From Alloascoidea africana (lineage: Eukaryota > Ascomycota > Alloascoideomycetes > Alloascoideales > Alloascoideaceae): a DNA stretch of 64,000 nucleotides. Every line of letters begins with the position of its first letter. Positions within the stretch are counted from its first letter, which is position 1. Shown one piece after another: positions 1-11,046 of the stretch. Location of the stretch: the NCBI GenBank assembly GCA_030581615.1, contig JAKTTT010000067.1, positions 55,527 to 119,526 of the forward strand. The letters run 5' to 3'. A model generated the notes under the pieces. The model was not told the origin of the DNA, did no database searches, and worked only from the letters and a program-made list of their open reading frames with translations. A program made the position numbers and the translations under genes.

Positions 1-725
1 TGCTGAACCCCGACAAAGTCAGCAGCAACATCGACTTCGAGAGAAGTGGACGGCAAGTGCTCATACACCTCATCCATTCCGAGCTCTATTGCACGTTTTC
101 GCGCATCAAGCTTGAGATCCGTACAGATAACGTAGGCACCAAATGCCTTTGCGATCTGGATGGCATTGGTTCCTAGACCTCCAAGTCCTATCACAAGCAC
201 TTTGGAAATGCCACTCACGCCTGCTTTTTTCAAGGCTCGATACGGAGTTATGACGGCATCCGTACAGGCGGCAGCAGAATCGGCAGAGACACCGGAGGGA
301 ACTTCAACAAGATTTCTTGCTTTTGTGACCATATATTGCTGATAGCCACCGTTGATTCCTGCTCCGTGGATGGCTCTGCTTGGGTCACGGCAAATGTTGT
401 CCCTGCCAGTTCGGCAAAGTTCGCAAGTACCACAGGCGTTTGAGCTATGAACGCCATAAAGGTGGTCTTTCTTCAATGGGGTGGTGACGTTTGGGCCAAC
501 TTGGACTAGGCGCCCACAGATTTCGTGGCCAAGCACAAAGGGATGATCCAGTGGTACAAAATCGTATCCGTCTAGAAGATGAATATCTGAGTGACATAGA
601 CCAGCGGCTTCGACTTTTAGCAAGACTTCTCCGCTTTGGGGCGTTGGTACAGGAATTGTTTTTTTTTTCAGTTTGAGATCAGCAGGATCAAAGACCCAAG
701 CTGTTTGAGTTTGAGGGAGAGACAT
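1..725 (-). CDS. Zinc-dependent alcohol dehydrogenase, 5' part (3' end beyond window)
   Basis: Medium-chain alcohol dehydrogenase that would oxidise an alcohol to an aldehyde with NAD+ and catalytic zinc. The open frame starts at ATG 725 and runs off the left edge after 241 codons. Visible: catalytic-zinc ligands Cys44 and His67-Glu68 (LGHE), the structural-zinc four-cysteine cluster C98, C101, C104, C112 with canonical spacing, a further Cys154 in an ACTDA motif, and the Rossmann motif GLGGLG at 180-185. An Asp at 203, ending beta-2, favours NAD over NADP in this family. No signal peptide is seen, so the protein is probably cytosolic. A run of ten A residues codes for Lys-Lys-Lys-Thr near residue 20. 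The nearest family members look like bacterial or fungal ADHs of the AdhP/secondary-alcohol type; the substrate cannot be told. The frame is intact as far as it goes. Confidence 0.9.
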   Translation of the reverse strand, partial: MSLPQTQTAWVFDPADLKLKKKTIPVPTPQSGEVLLKVEAAGLCHSDIHLLDGYDFVPLDHPFVLGHEICGRLVQVGPNVTTPLKKDHLYGVHSSNACGTCELCRTGRDNICRDPSRAIHGAGINGGYQQYMVTKARNLVEVPSGVSADSAAACTDAVITPYRALKKAGVSGISKVLVIGLGGLGTNAIQIAKAFGAYVICTDLKLDARKRAIELGMDEVYEHLPSTSLEVDVAADFVGVQ

Positions 726-2133
726 TTTAAAGATTTGGGAAATGAAAGGAGATTGGAATAGGATTGCAGAGAACAAAAAGATGAACGCTTCCAAATAGGT
801 GGGATTTAGCTCTTTAAATAAGCTCTTGCCTTTCTTGTTTCTAATGATAGAGATGATGACAAAACGATGGTTTTAGCCTTGTCGCTTTGCCATCATTTCC
901 ACTCTGGCTCAAATGCGTGTCGTATCTTGTATTTTATTCGGATAAGCCAGATTCTCTTGTACTAACACATTGCTGATAATTAAAGGGGCAAGAAAAGCCA
1001 TTCGGGCAGGATGCAGCCGACTTGTTCCTGCGATACATTTACCATTTACATTTTTCACTTTTATGGCGAACCACCCTCGGTAACTCAGTGCCGAGAAGGA
1101 AGCACTTCATTCTTTGTCTAAAATGCAATCACTAGATTTGGATCACGCGATAGTGGGACGCATTATTTCAAGATTTGCTGGCACATTCTCTTGTTTTCTG
1201 TCACTTTTTCTTTTATTTGAGCGTTCCAAAAGAATAAATGGATCTCAGGCTAGGAAGCTGAAACATCCTTATGCAAAAGCGCTCACAATGAAGGAGACCT
1301 CGTGCGCCAAAACTAGGCAGGACTCTATAAAATCCTCTTTATTTGTGCAAAATATGCCTTAATGTAGGCTGATACACTTTGGGTTCCCATTAAACCGAAA
1401 GCATAGTTAACGAGACATTTGGAGAACTGTTGCTCAAGCTTTGCATCTATAATAACCGCCCTAGATTTCTGTTCCTTGGCATTGTAAAAGGATTAAGAGA
1501 TTTTCACTTTTTTTCATAATCCATAAGAAAATAGATTTTGGGTTGATTAAAACTGTCTATAGATCCTAGATTCAAAAACGTCTAAAAGCGTTTCGTATAC
1601 TTTGATTCCTATAGAAAACGGAATAGCTAGGGATCAAGATAGGATCAAAAAAAAAGAAAATAGTCAAAATTCCTTGAAAAACACGAATTAGGAAATAATT
1701 CGCCCTGTTTAGTAATCGGTACTACATTTTTCTAACACAGAATGTGCACTGGTCAGGAGGCTTTTCATTTAGCAAGGAATGAAGAAAACTTTCCAAAAAC
1801 TGATTAAGGTTCAACTTTGTTTCCCACTAGATGCTTCGAATTTTTCAACCATTGACTCTATTACAGCACTATAATATATCTATTGTATAAAAAGAAAAAG
1901 AAAAAGAAACCTTTTCAAACGCAAATCTGCCTCTTTCATGCCAGATTAAAATGTAGTAAAACAAAAAAACAGAAAAGCAAAAGAACGAGTAAGAGAATGC
2001 GGGGAAGCTTTTCGGCATATATCCCCATTCACTCCCAATTGCTTGATTCTTTCTTTTTCTCTATTATCATCATTATTACTATAAATGCTTAAAAACCAAA
2101 CCAGTTCTATCAAAATTCGTCATGACAGTGAGT
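726..2133. other. Intergenic, no gene recognised
   Basis: AT-rich 1.4-kb stretch between the ADH start and the MIR1 stop. Only short unsupported frames occur, for example 1114-1362 and a lysine-rich one at 1883-2092. No tRNA or conserved protein is recognised. It presumably holds the ADH promoter and the MIR1 3' region. Confidence 0.6.
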
Positions 2134-3072
2134 CTATTTGGCACCAGAGATTTCGATGGTTGGAGGAGTACCAAGCGCCTTCTTCAAACTTCCGTAGATG
2201 GTAAACTGTAGAGATGTCAAAGTACCAATCATAATGAGACGAGTGGGGAGACCTGCAAAAGAGCCGAGAACACCTAATTGTCTAGCCAGCTGGAACAAAA
2301 GATTGAAAGTGGATTGACCTTCGGCCTTCTTCGTCTTGTTCACCTTGGAAAGAAGAGTATCGGCAGGTTGGGAGACAAAAGCAGCAGCACAACCAGCAAT
2401 AACACCAGCAAGAAGATTGACACCAACAACGGAAGAATCAGAAAGCTCGGACTTTGGAGTAGGGATAACGGAGTAGATGGCCTGGGAAGCTCTTTCGTAG
2501 ACCAAGAACTTGGCAATGTTGTAAGGAATCTGCTTGAAAAGAATAGGAGTGAAACCGTTGTAGAAAGAGCCAACGCCCTCCTCTCTGATGATTCTCGAAA
2601 AACCACCAACAAGTCCATTAGCGAAAGAAGGTTGAGAGACCAATCTGATACGGGTAGCTTCTAGAGGACACAAGGCGATATCAGCAAAGAACTCGGCAAT
2701 AGCGGAGGAACCAATGTACACAGCGTCCTTGTATCTTGAAGCAGTCTCGAAGCCGAGCTGGTCGATGAAAATCTTCTTGAAGAGTTCATAACCACCAAAC
2801 TTGAAGGCACCCTGAAGAGAGTAGCCCAGAATAGTGGGACCCAGGCCGGTAGCCAAGGTCGCCGCACCCTCATTCTGGATGATCTGTCTGGCAGAGCCAA
2901 TCATGCCCTTGTTATAGACCACAGGGTCCAGCTGGATTCTAGTCTTGATAACGTCGATAGGGCACATTGCACCGTGGGTGACACCACAGCCCATAGCACC
3001 TGCAAGGGCAAACTTGGCATAATCTGTCACCGTGAAGACTGGAATTGGTTTGTGCTCAACTGGAGTAGCCAT
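2134..3072 (-). CDS. MIR1: Mitochondrial phosphate carrier
   Basis: 312-residue inner-membrane carrier that imports phosphate into the matrix with protons for ATP synthesis. All three carrier repeats are present, each with its PX[DE]XX[KR] signature: PIDVIKTR (first third), PLEATRIR (middle) and PADTLLSK (last third). The protein aligns with S. cerevisiae Mir1 nearly end to end, including [16 protein letters not shown]-type and [10 protein letters not shown] segments and the C-terminal PPTIEI. The length fits the family (about 310). Start is the first ATG, giving the usual short N-terminus without a cleavable presequence. It is unspliced. Functionally linked with ATP15 in this window. Very secure call. 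Confidence 0.98.
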   Translation of the reverse strand: MATPVEHKPIPVFTVTDYAKFALAGAMGCGVTHGAMCPIDVIKTRIQLDPVVYNKGMIGSARQIIQNEGAATLATGLGPTILGYSLQGAFKFGGYELFKKIFIDQLGFETASRYKDAVYIGSSAIAEFFADIALCPLEATRIRLVSQPSFANGLVGGFSRIIREEGVGSFYNGFTPILFKQIPYNIAKFLVYERASQAIYSVIPTPKSELSDSSVVGVNLLAGVIAGCAAAFVSQPADTLLSKVNKTKKAEGQSTFNLLFQLARQLGVLGSFAGLPTRLIMIGTLTSLQFTIYGSLKKALGTPPTIEISGAK

Positions 3073-4111
3073 TTTTCAACAGGTATCTTTCTGGGGGTGA
3101 GGGTTACAGGGAGAGAAAAACGTGAAAGGGTGAAGGAGAAGGTGTTTATATAGGAGGATCCGGGATAAACGCTCGGAGATTACGACGGAGGTGATTGGAC
3201 AGTGTGTAACAGAATATTATAATACCAGGGCAATCTGTCGATTACGGCTGGGGCCTTCTGAAGCCATGAAAAGACGGGACTAGGGCGTGGAGCTGGGGCG
3301 AGCGAGCATGGTCGGCGACGGCATGTTGGCGATGACTGGGACTCGCGGTCTTGAAGATGGGCTGGTTTGTCCTGGAGCCGGGGTCCCAAACATTGGTCCG
3401 TGGAGGCAGACGCAAATAATTTTTCAACTTCCCCCAACTGGCAAAATCTCTTGGGTGAAAATTGTGCTTAAATTTCGAAAAGTCGCCGGTCTGGTATGTG
3501 CCCGGTCTAAGCTCTAGCGGTTATCATTCTCGCGGTAGTGATTGGCGCTAGCAGCCTCCGATGGAGAATAATATTTCCAGGGCCAAGCACCGGAAACCCT
3601 TGAAAGCCGCTGAAGACATTTTCGCAAACACGTGGTCGTCGGTTTCCTTCCTCAACAATATGTTTTCGTAGAAAACGGAGAGGTTTGCCTAGTTTTCGGT
3701 AGACAATAATAGAGTTGTCTTGGGGAGAAGACCCCTAATGTGCTCCACAATTCGCAGAAGCGTTTTCTGTTACTGAAATAGTCTCATGCGGTATGAAATT
3801 CCGATACAGCTGGGCTCGTAACTCCGAAGCACAAAGAAGGATCAAAATTTGTTCTTTAAACGGTGCTGCAAGCGATGCCCTTGGAGGCAGAGAAGGTTTG
3901 GAACACAAAAGGAGCCGTGCTTTCCCAGGCCGAGGGCACTATTTTTGTGGAACCCGTAGCATGGACTTCTCCAGCTGGGAACAAGCAAGTGTCGGCCCAT
4001 GCATTTCTGTGAGATCATTGATGGGTTAGGCCGGAGACGTTGGGCCAAGGCCGATGGCTATGTTCCGAGGCCGGTTTTACTCAGCTATAGATACCCCATA
4101 TTTCGTCTTCT
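3073..4111. other. Intergenic, divergent promoter region of MIR1 and the F-box gene
   Basis: About 1.0 kb between divergent starts. Short frames on both strands overlap each other and show no family match. A D-arm-like string near 3516-3536 is not followed by a T-arm, so no tRNA is called. No other element is supported. Confidence 0.6.
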
Positions 4112-6046
4112 ATGAGAAGTCTTTCCAAAACTCTACCCTTCTCAATGAGACCTTCAAATAAATCAAGATCTCTGACTCTTTCTCAAAAATCAAATGCGTT
4201 GAACCTTCGGACTTGGAATAGCAAAGCATCCACTGTTCTAAGCGTTACGCTTCACAATACAAATTGCAATGTGATAAGCAAGACAACCAAAGCAGAGTTG
4301 CAGTCAAACCGCAATCTTTCACCTTACACTCCTTTTGTGATTTCTTCTGGGATTTCCTTTAACGTTGAAAAAGGAAGTGGTCACCCTTTTTCATGGTCAG
4401 ACAGTGATCTAACCGGTGCTGAGATTCATTCTGTTGAGACTTTTAACTGCCTTACGGGCAATAGCATGTACAGGGAGGGCGTCTACTCAAGGTTACAAAT
4501 CAGAAACACTGAGATAGTAGGAAAATCTCAAAATTCAGGTGGAAAACTCAAATACCAATCACTGCTAACCCCCGTAGAGAGCGTATCATCATCTACTTCG
4601 TCTGGTGATAGATCAAAACTGCTTCTGTTGCATTTACCTGTGGAAATTCTGGGTCAGATCTTTGGCCACCTGGATCAGAGAGATCTAGTCAACCTACTTT
4701 ATGTTTCGCACTACACCAACGCTGTTTGCTCTCCTTATCTTTACTGTCATCCCTTTTTCAGTTCAACTTACAGATTCGCACAGTTCGTGACGACCATCAT
4801 TGACGATCCTTTGAAAGCAAACTATGTGTGCATCTTAGATCTCAGCACAATCGAGTCCGGTTGGATAGAGGGAGAGGAGAACGAAAAGAACACTGCAGTC
4901 AGAGATGTAATACTTTCGAACTTTAACAACTGTCGTGGAAATGCCCAGGGCGAAACAGAAAAAAGTGTAATTCTAGCCGGATGGCGAGAGTGGAAATATA
5001 GAACTGATCCGCTGTACTCGGCAATACCAAGACTACCGACCAGAGTAGACGTAACAGCTGCAACATTAAGCACTCTGGATTATAAACCGATCAAGAAGGG
5101 TAAATTAGCGAAAAGCTCCTTTCTCCCACATATTGTGAACACATTCAAAGATTTTGGAGCAATCTCTGAAAACCATAAACACACAAAATCAAATGGTTCT
5201 ACCAATTCCAATTCTTCAAGGACTGGAAGATCGAGGTCAAAATCTACATCAAAAGTTCTAGGAAGTCAAAGAAACGATGGCGATGGCGATGGCGATGATG
5301 TTCGTCATCACCACCGCAACAAGTCTATCACAGTACCGTTGAGAAGCCGATCTCGAACAATAGGCACAGAATCGACCCAACGTGAAGTTCCGGCACCCTC
5401 TTTCACTAGAACCATTACTACTGATTCTAATTTCAGGTCACAAGACAAGACAACAGATCCTACAAGTACTCGGGAGGACCAAGATGCGCTTAACATTCGA
5501 GAATGGGCAAAACCTTTTTCAACCCCACATCCTCTTTCAAATCGACTTCTAGACCAGAATGGTGACTTTTCAAAAGACCTTCCAATCGGTTCAATTCTAC
5601 ATGTTTTGGATTCCTGTCCAAACTTACGGATTGTTAACCTGTCTTCTTTGCCCTTGGCCCCTGACTACAAGATTCAAGGCACAAAAAGAACGGACCACAA
5701 ATACGTATCAGATGTGCCCAGGACAAATTCTTGGCAAGAACAAGATTTAGTCCATGTCGGCTACCAAGACATTATAGACTCAATATGTAAACTCAGACGA
5801 CTGAAAGAAGTAAGACTGAGCAAGTGTACCTGGGTTTCGAAAAAGTTTGTTGGGCAGTTACTGTTCAAATCAGAATGCAGTGGACGTGATGGAAGCGAAA
5901 GTGTTCTCTGCGCCAATGCCCACCAGCAGCAGTTGACCATTGATCTGTTTGACTTCACCGGATCCGGGATGAAAAGGGAGCTGGACTGGGCGACATGTGG
6001 GACTTTTGAAGAGTTTTTGGGTTTTTTCCCAAAGAACGCAGGGTGA
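4112..6046 (+). CDS. F-box protein (SCF substrate-receptor candidate)
   Basis: 644-residue protein with an F-box at about residues 173-213 (LPVEILGQIFGHLDQRDLVNLL core, given here in part: LPVEILGQIF), the motif that binds Skp1 in SCF ubiquitin ligases. The middle (about 340-470) is basic, Ser/Arg-rich and low complexity (RSRSKST, a GDGDGDD run from a gatggc repeat), probably disordered. The C-terminal part has leucine-rich-repeat-like segments (LRIVNLSSLPLAP and LRRLKEVRLSKCTW) and ends in a conserved-looking WATCGTFEEFLGFF. This layout resembles yeast YDR306C and COS111-like F-box proteins, but I cannot prove orthology. The start is the first ATG after an upstream stop. The substrate is unknown. 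Confidence 0.8.
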   Translation: MRSLSKTLPFSMRPSNKSRSLTLSQKSNALNLRTWNSKASTVLSVTLHNTNCNVISKTTKAELQSNRNLSPYTPFVISSGISFNVEKGSGHPFSWSDSDLTGAEIHSVETFNCLTGNSMYREGVYSRLQIRNTEIVGKSQNSGGKLKYQSLLTPVESVSSSTSSGDRSKLLLLHLPVEILGQIFGHLDQRDLVNLLYVSHYTNAVCSPYLYCHPFFSSTYRFAQFVTTIIDDPLKANYVCILDLSTIESGWIEGEENEKNTAVRDVILSNFNNCRGNAQGETEKSVILAGWREWKYRTDPLYSAIPRLPTRVDVTAATLSTLDYKPIKKGKLAKSSFLPHIVNTFKDFGAISENHKHTKSNGSTNSNSSRTGRSRSKSTSKVLGSQRNDGDGDGDDVRHHHRNKSITVPLRSRSRTIGTESTQREVPAPSFTRTITTDSNFRSQDKTTDPTSTREDQDALNIREWAKPFSTPHPLSNRLLDQNGDFSKDLPIGSILHVLDSCPNLRIVNLSSLPLAPDYKIQGTKRTDHKYVSDVPRTNSWQEQDLVHVGYQDIIDSICKLRRLKEVRLSKCTWVSKKFVGQLLFKSECSGRDGSESVLCANAHQQQLTIDLFDFTGSGMKRELDWATCGTFEEFLGFFPKNAG

Positions 6047-6191
6047 GCTTAAGCGGGCGTTATGTGGCACGGCTGCGTAAATCTGGGGACGCGCAAGTGA
6101 GACAAGGTTGCTTTACGAGACGCACGGAGGTCTTGTTCGTGTCTTGGTCCAAGCTAATAATAACAAAGGAAAACTCCTGCCATCACCGATC

Positions 6192-7058
6192 ATGAGCGAA
6201 CGCCATGCCACCGGGCTCTGGTGCTCTAGCCGTTTTCGCATTTCTGGTTTACTGCTTTGTCTGTTGTGTCTTTTTTTCTCTGTGACAGTTGTACACGCTG
6301 ATATATCTATTTCGTCGCCCGGCTCAGGTGGGGAGTACCAGGCAGGCTCAACTATAACCATCTCTTGGAAAGATGACAAGTCTGAACCTGACGTATCCAC
6401 GGCTAAAACCTTCTCGTTTGTGCTCCTGACGGGCACTAACGGTAACATGAAGTCTGTTGCTGAACTTGCTACCGAGATCCCGGCTTCTTCTGTTGCAGGC
6501 AAGGGGTACTCGTTCCCTGTCTTAGCAAACTACGGTACAAATGGTTATTACTTTGTTCAGATAGTTGCCAACTACGAAGACATGTATACGATCCACTACT
6601 CTTCGAGATTCAGACTCACGGGGATGACGGGAACCACCATCACTGCCCTCGCGAATGGCAATGAAGGGGCACCACCTCCCCAAACCTCAGAAATGGGTGG
6701 CGGGGCTGGGGGACCCATTGACAGTGCCTCTTTCTCACTCGAGTACACGGAGCAGACCGGGAAGACCAAGTATGCCCCGATGCAGACCCAGCCGGGCTCA
6801 AAAGTCACTGCTACGGCCTGGACAAGAAGATATGCCACTAGTGCTTACAGCGTGTTCAAATCAAAGATGGGTTCACCCGAGGTCATGTCAACCATCACCC
6901 CGGGCTGGGATTATACAGTTTCCTCTGCCATTAATTGGGCATCACCTGCCGAAGACCCTTCCGTAGCAAGTTGGTACCCTGCAAGCAAAAGAATCACCGC
7001 CACAGCATCGCTCAAAAAAAGGGTCAAAAGAAGATGGCAAAACATTGACGACGAGTAA
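6192..7058 (+). CDS. KRE9: Cell wall beta-1,6-glucan synthesis protein, Kre9/Knh1 family
   Basis: Secretory-pathway protein needed for cell-wall beta-1,6-glucan assembly in yeasts. From ATG 6192 it is 288 residues. A basic n-region is followed by a strong hydrophobic core (LLLCLLCLFFSVTVV) and a probable cleavage site near VHA-DIS. The N-terminal Ig-like Kre9/Knh domain follows (ISSPGSGGEYQAGSTITISW), then a Gly/Pro-rich linker, and the C-terminal Kre9 domain with YAPMQTQPG, TPGWDYT and a basic KKRVKRRW end. No transmembrane tail or GPI signal is seen. The frame is open upstream to 6108 without an ATG, so 6192 is chosen. KRE9 and KNH1 are paralogues; which one this is cannot be decided. Confidence 0.93.
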   Translation: MSERHATGLWCSSRFRISGLLLCLLCLFFSVTVVHADISISSPGSGGEYQAGSTITISWKDDKSEPDVSTAKTFSFVLLTGTNGNMKSVAELATEIPASSVAGKGYSFPVLANYGTNGYYFVQIVANYEDMYTIHYSSRFRLTGMTGTTITALANGNEGAPPPQTSEMGGGAGGPIDSASFSLEYTEQTGKTKYAPMQTQPGSKVTATAWTRRYATSAYSVFKSKMGSPEVMSTITPGWDYTVSSAINWASPAEDPSVASWYPASKRITATASLKKRVKRRWQNIDDE

Positions 7059-7378
7059 GCGATGATAACAGAAACCAGTAATGTAATGAAATTGTTTATC
7101 GCGGCACATGCCCACCAACTTTTCCTATTATTGTTTCCTGTTTGCTAGTTTTATTGGTTGACTTTGCTGTTTCTTTTTGTCTGTTTTATACCAGAGTATC
7201 ATGATTATACTGTATTAATGCATTATACTATATATCATCGTTATCATTTGATTGTCAAACACTTTCCATGTTACTGTACAAGGTTGATACGAAAACTCAT
7301 AGGCTTAAATTAAAGGCACGACTGTAAAAGAGAAATTTATAGTAAACATCAAAAGAAGCACGAAACAAACAAACAATT
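7059..7378. other. Intergenic between convergent KRE9 and permease genes
   Basis: 320 bp of AT-rich sequence holding both 3' untranslated regions. TATATA- and TAATAA-like runs fit polyadenylation signals. No gene seen. Confidence 0.55.
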
Positions 7379-9111
7379 CTAAGACCACAAAAGCTTGAGA
7401 TATCCCCATCCTTTCAAAGGTGGAGGCCGCACTGCAGGATTTCTCCTTGCATCATCAAACAAACTCTTCAAATCGACTTTATCTGGAGTAATCCAAGTAG
7501 TTTTTCCAACAATTTTCCAGAAGATGAAGAGAGCGATAAACAGTGGTCCACTGAAGTACGCAGTGAAAAAATTGGGGAAACTCCAGAACCCATCAATGAA
7601 CACGATGAATCCGCCAGTAAGCCATAAAAGAAAAGAAAATCCTCCTGAAATGTACGATGGCCATGCACCAAGCCTTCCGTTAAAAGGAAGATCTTCGGAC
7701 GTGTAACCCTGAGCCTTCATTGCTCTGCGCAGACCAATGTTGTTGGCTGCTATAAGCATCCATTGAATCAACAAACTCGACGCAGTAATATTTTGAAACC
7801 AGCCAAAAACCTTTGCAGATGAGTTATTAACCGACATGTAGGCCAGAGGTAAGAACAAGCCAATAAAAACGACTCCAACCCAAGGAAGACCATATCTGTT
7901 TGTCTTTAAGAATATTTTTGGCGCAAGACCTTTCGCTGCTAGGGAATAAATGTTTCGTGATCCCATAACTAGTGTGAGATTGGCTGCCGACCAAGCTGAA
8001 GTCAGGACCATAGCGTTGATTATATGGGGGATGCCCTTCACACCTGCTCTCTTGAAGGCAATGACAAATGGAGAAGAGTTGGCATTACCTTGACCAGTAG
8101 CAATCGTTGGATCGTTATAAGGCACAATCAAGGTGAGAACAAACACTGTAATAAGGTAGAGTGAAATAACACGAATAATGATTCTCTTTGCTGCGGTTGG
8201 AATTGCGTATCTTGGGTTTTTGGTTTCACCGGCCAAGAGGGCAATGATTTGAACACCACCATAAGAGTAAACAACACTGGTAAGAGAACTCCAAAATCCA
8301 ATGAATCGTCCTAGAGCTCCTGGCTTTAGAAATTCTGCAAACGGACCAGGGTCTTTCCAGTATCTGAATCCAAGTCGTTCTTCGCCTTTAACCCCACCGA
8401 GATCATACACGATACCACCTATGATGATTCCAAAAATGAGAAGAATCTTCAGAATTGCGAAAAAGAACTCAATTTCGCCATAAATTCGAATGTGTATGGC
8501 GTTTGTGAGAATAATTGGAATGATAACTACTGTGATCCAAATTGCAGGGCTTAAATCTGACCAGAAACCGATAAGAACTGGAATTGCAGTGACCTCAATA
8601 GGCTAAACAACATATGAGTTAGCATTTAAGAACTGGAAAAATTTTCAAAAAGCAATTTACATACCACTAGAGAGGTCCAGCAAATAATGTAACCATAGGC
8701 AAAGCCAAGTGCGGGATCCAGAAAGTGCTCTGCATGTCTAACAGTTGAACCAGTAACAGGCATAAGAGTCGCTGTCTCTGCAATAGAGATTTGATTGAAT
8801 GCGACAACAATGGCAATTAGAATAAATGACAAAAGCATTCCCACAGGCCCTGTTCTTTGCAAAATGCTTCCCGATGACAAAAACAGACCAGTTCCAAAGA
8901 CTCCGACGAGCGCAATCATCTGAATATGCCTTTGGGCTAAGCCTTTATTCAGGTTCTCATCCTCTTGAAAGGGTGCTGTGCGCTCGTGCTTTGATTCTAA
9001 TGACTCTACTTCGTAAGTCTCCCCAACTCCAACCTGTTTTGGATTTGAATGGATAGACGAGGAAGCATTATCCTTCCCCGACGAGTTCCGGGCTTCTGGG
9101 TATGCAGACAT
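7379..9111 (-). CDS. Amino-acid permease (YAT/APC family), one intron
   Basis: Plasma-membrane amino-acid/proton symporter of the fungal YAT family. Exon 1 is 9111-8665 (149 codons) and exon 2 is 8602-7379; joined they give 556 residues, usual for the family. The intron 8664-8603 (62 nt) has GTATGT, branch TGCTAAC and TAG, phase 0. Splicing joins ...IICWTSLV to PIEVTAIPVLIGFW, which restores transmembrane segment 3. The first helix carries the family motif (RHIQMIALVGVFGTGLFL), and SYGGVQIIALLAGETKNP is the helix-6 to helix-7 signature. About 12 helices are visible. The C-terminal FFTAYFSGPLF and ITPDKVDL region recalls dicarboxylic amino-acid permease Dip5, but substrate specificity is inference. 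The hydrophilic 60-residue N-terminus has several lysines that could be ubiquitination sites. Confidence 0.92.
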
Positions 9112-11046
9112 TGTTTCTAGCTTTACACTTCCTCTTCCAGTGGTAAACTGAACACAAGAGCTCTCTTGGATCCTGTAGGCAAGAAAAGAAGCAAAAAGAA
9201 AGGGAATTTATTGTGCTTTATACAATCTCAGACATCTTTTACAAGCTCTAGTTTTTATTACAGTATAACCGAAAGATGAGATCAGGAAGAGAAGGTTATA
9301 GCTTGGGTTGGGCACCCACAAAATCTTTAGACATCAGTACATTTGTGTGCACTGGGTTTGTCTGAATACTATGTATTGCGCAATCTGTTATCGCCTTTTC
9401 GTAATCAATAAAACATGTTTTCCTGTCTCACGCAAAACTCAAGCCAAACGTTAATTTTGTTCCTTTTTTTGTCTTGTCAGCACCGTTAGCCAAGCATTAA
9501 TTTGTACACACTATTAGGTTTAAAATCACACATACTTTACTCTTTTCTTTTTCTTCGAGAACAGGGACTCCAGATCTTTCCTTCACTAATGATGTAATAG
9601 TATTCCTTGGTTTGGACCAATTTTCAAGCAAAATGCAAATGTTAAAGAAATTTTTCATTTACCTCGAACACGTGAATCTTGCTAAACGAAAACCTGGCAG
9701 AATTTTGATTTTTCTTGAGAAAGCACCCCAAAATGCAGGAGAACAGGAGATAAACGCAGTTTAAACCTTATCATTTTAGGTCAAAAAAAGCGCTGGTAAA
9801 CGATCTCATCCGTTCCGGTAGATATGCACAACGCATCTGTATTTTGGTAAAGCCCTTGTCATGGCACCATAGAAGATCTTTTATTCGAAACGGCTCTTGC
9901 CCAGTCATATTCTTGAGTCCCTAGCTCTTCAATCCTTCTTCTCTCTCATGATAAAGTTTTGAAGTGGGATTTAGGCCCCGAATGGCCAATAGATTGGACC
10001 TTATCATCAACCCGAGCCTCATCATGGGCTTCTTTCCAATTGTAAATCACAAAAACAACACAATTTTGTGATTTCACTACTTTAGAATATGTCTCAGCTT
10101 TTAACATAAGTGAATCTGACATCTCAGCCGAACAAGTTTATTTTGAGCTCTTGCTCTTGGTCCTGGAGTTTTGCTCCTCTTATCCCCGAGAATTTCCTCT
10201 ATGGGGAGAACAATTATAGGCGCCTGTAGCATACATTGTGCTCAGAAACTACTATATATCTCTTCAAAGATAAGACCTCCTGAAGACATACTGATTAAGC
10301 AAATGTCATTGATCAGCCGTTCACTTCTTTAGTTTCCTGCAGTTTTTAAAGAAAAGCAAGAATGTCTCGGTTGAACGTCAGTAGACCCCACGATAGATCC
10401 TTCTTAGCATCAATTTCATTCATGTCAGTTGAACCATACTTTTCGTTTTAACCTTTCGATCACGACAGCCAGTGTTGGTATTATGAATATTGTATCCTTT
10501 TCCTATTCGCATGTAGCTTTGCTATAAAAGTCAAATAATAACAACCTCAACCAAATACAATCAAAAGTTGACCCCCACACATTTGTTGTACTTTGAGTAT
10601 TCTATACAGTGTAATTGAAAAACGAGGGCATCAGTCAAAGTTTAAGCCGGGCTGTTTAAGCAGCCTCGATGCACTACTGTCAAAGTAGTAGACCTTATTT
10701 AAACTTTTCTCCTTGCAACGGCGGCCAGGATTTCGACATCTATCAAAGCAATGATGAATTTCCAAAACTTTTCAGTTCAACTTAATTGTTGAAAAAATGT
10801 AAATTTCAATGTAGGCGATTTCTATGTTCTACGTTATGTGCTGAAAAGTCTTTTGTGGGGATATCAAGCTTACACAATGGTCCATTTTAATTCGAAACAG
10901 TAGACGAGGACTTTGAACTCACAGACAGGAGAAGGTTCTATTTAAGTTCCAAAGAACAATAGGAAATAGACATGAGAAAAAACGATTTGAGAAAAGTCAT
11001 TGGTTTTCTTTAACTTTGCTCCACAAGTAGCCATAAAGACTTCTTT
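9112..11046. other. Long gene-free region upstream of the permease
   Basis: 1.9 kb without a supported gene between the permease start and the ZRT3 stop. No frame over 60 codons, tRNA or repeat was recognised. GATAAG/CTTATC cores lie at 9767-9772, 10000-10005, 10179-10184 and 10269-10274. It probably serves as an extended promoter for the permease. Confidence 0.6.
9767..10274. promoter_or_regulatory. Cluster of four GATA-factor core sites
   Basis: Four CTTATC/GATAAG hexamers occur at 9767, 10000, 10179 and 10269, about 0.65-1.2 kb upstream of the permease ATG. Fungal nitrogen-regulation GATA factors (Gln3/Gat1, AreA) bind this core, and permease genes are classic targets. Hexamers in AT-rich DNA arise by chance, so function is inferred only. 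Confidence 0.35.

Noticed and set aside
3510-3600. tRNA D-arm-like string (CTAGCGGTTATCATTC)
   Set aside because: No GGTTC-type T-arm or acceptor-stem complement follows within tRNA distance.
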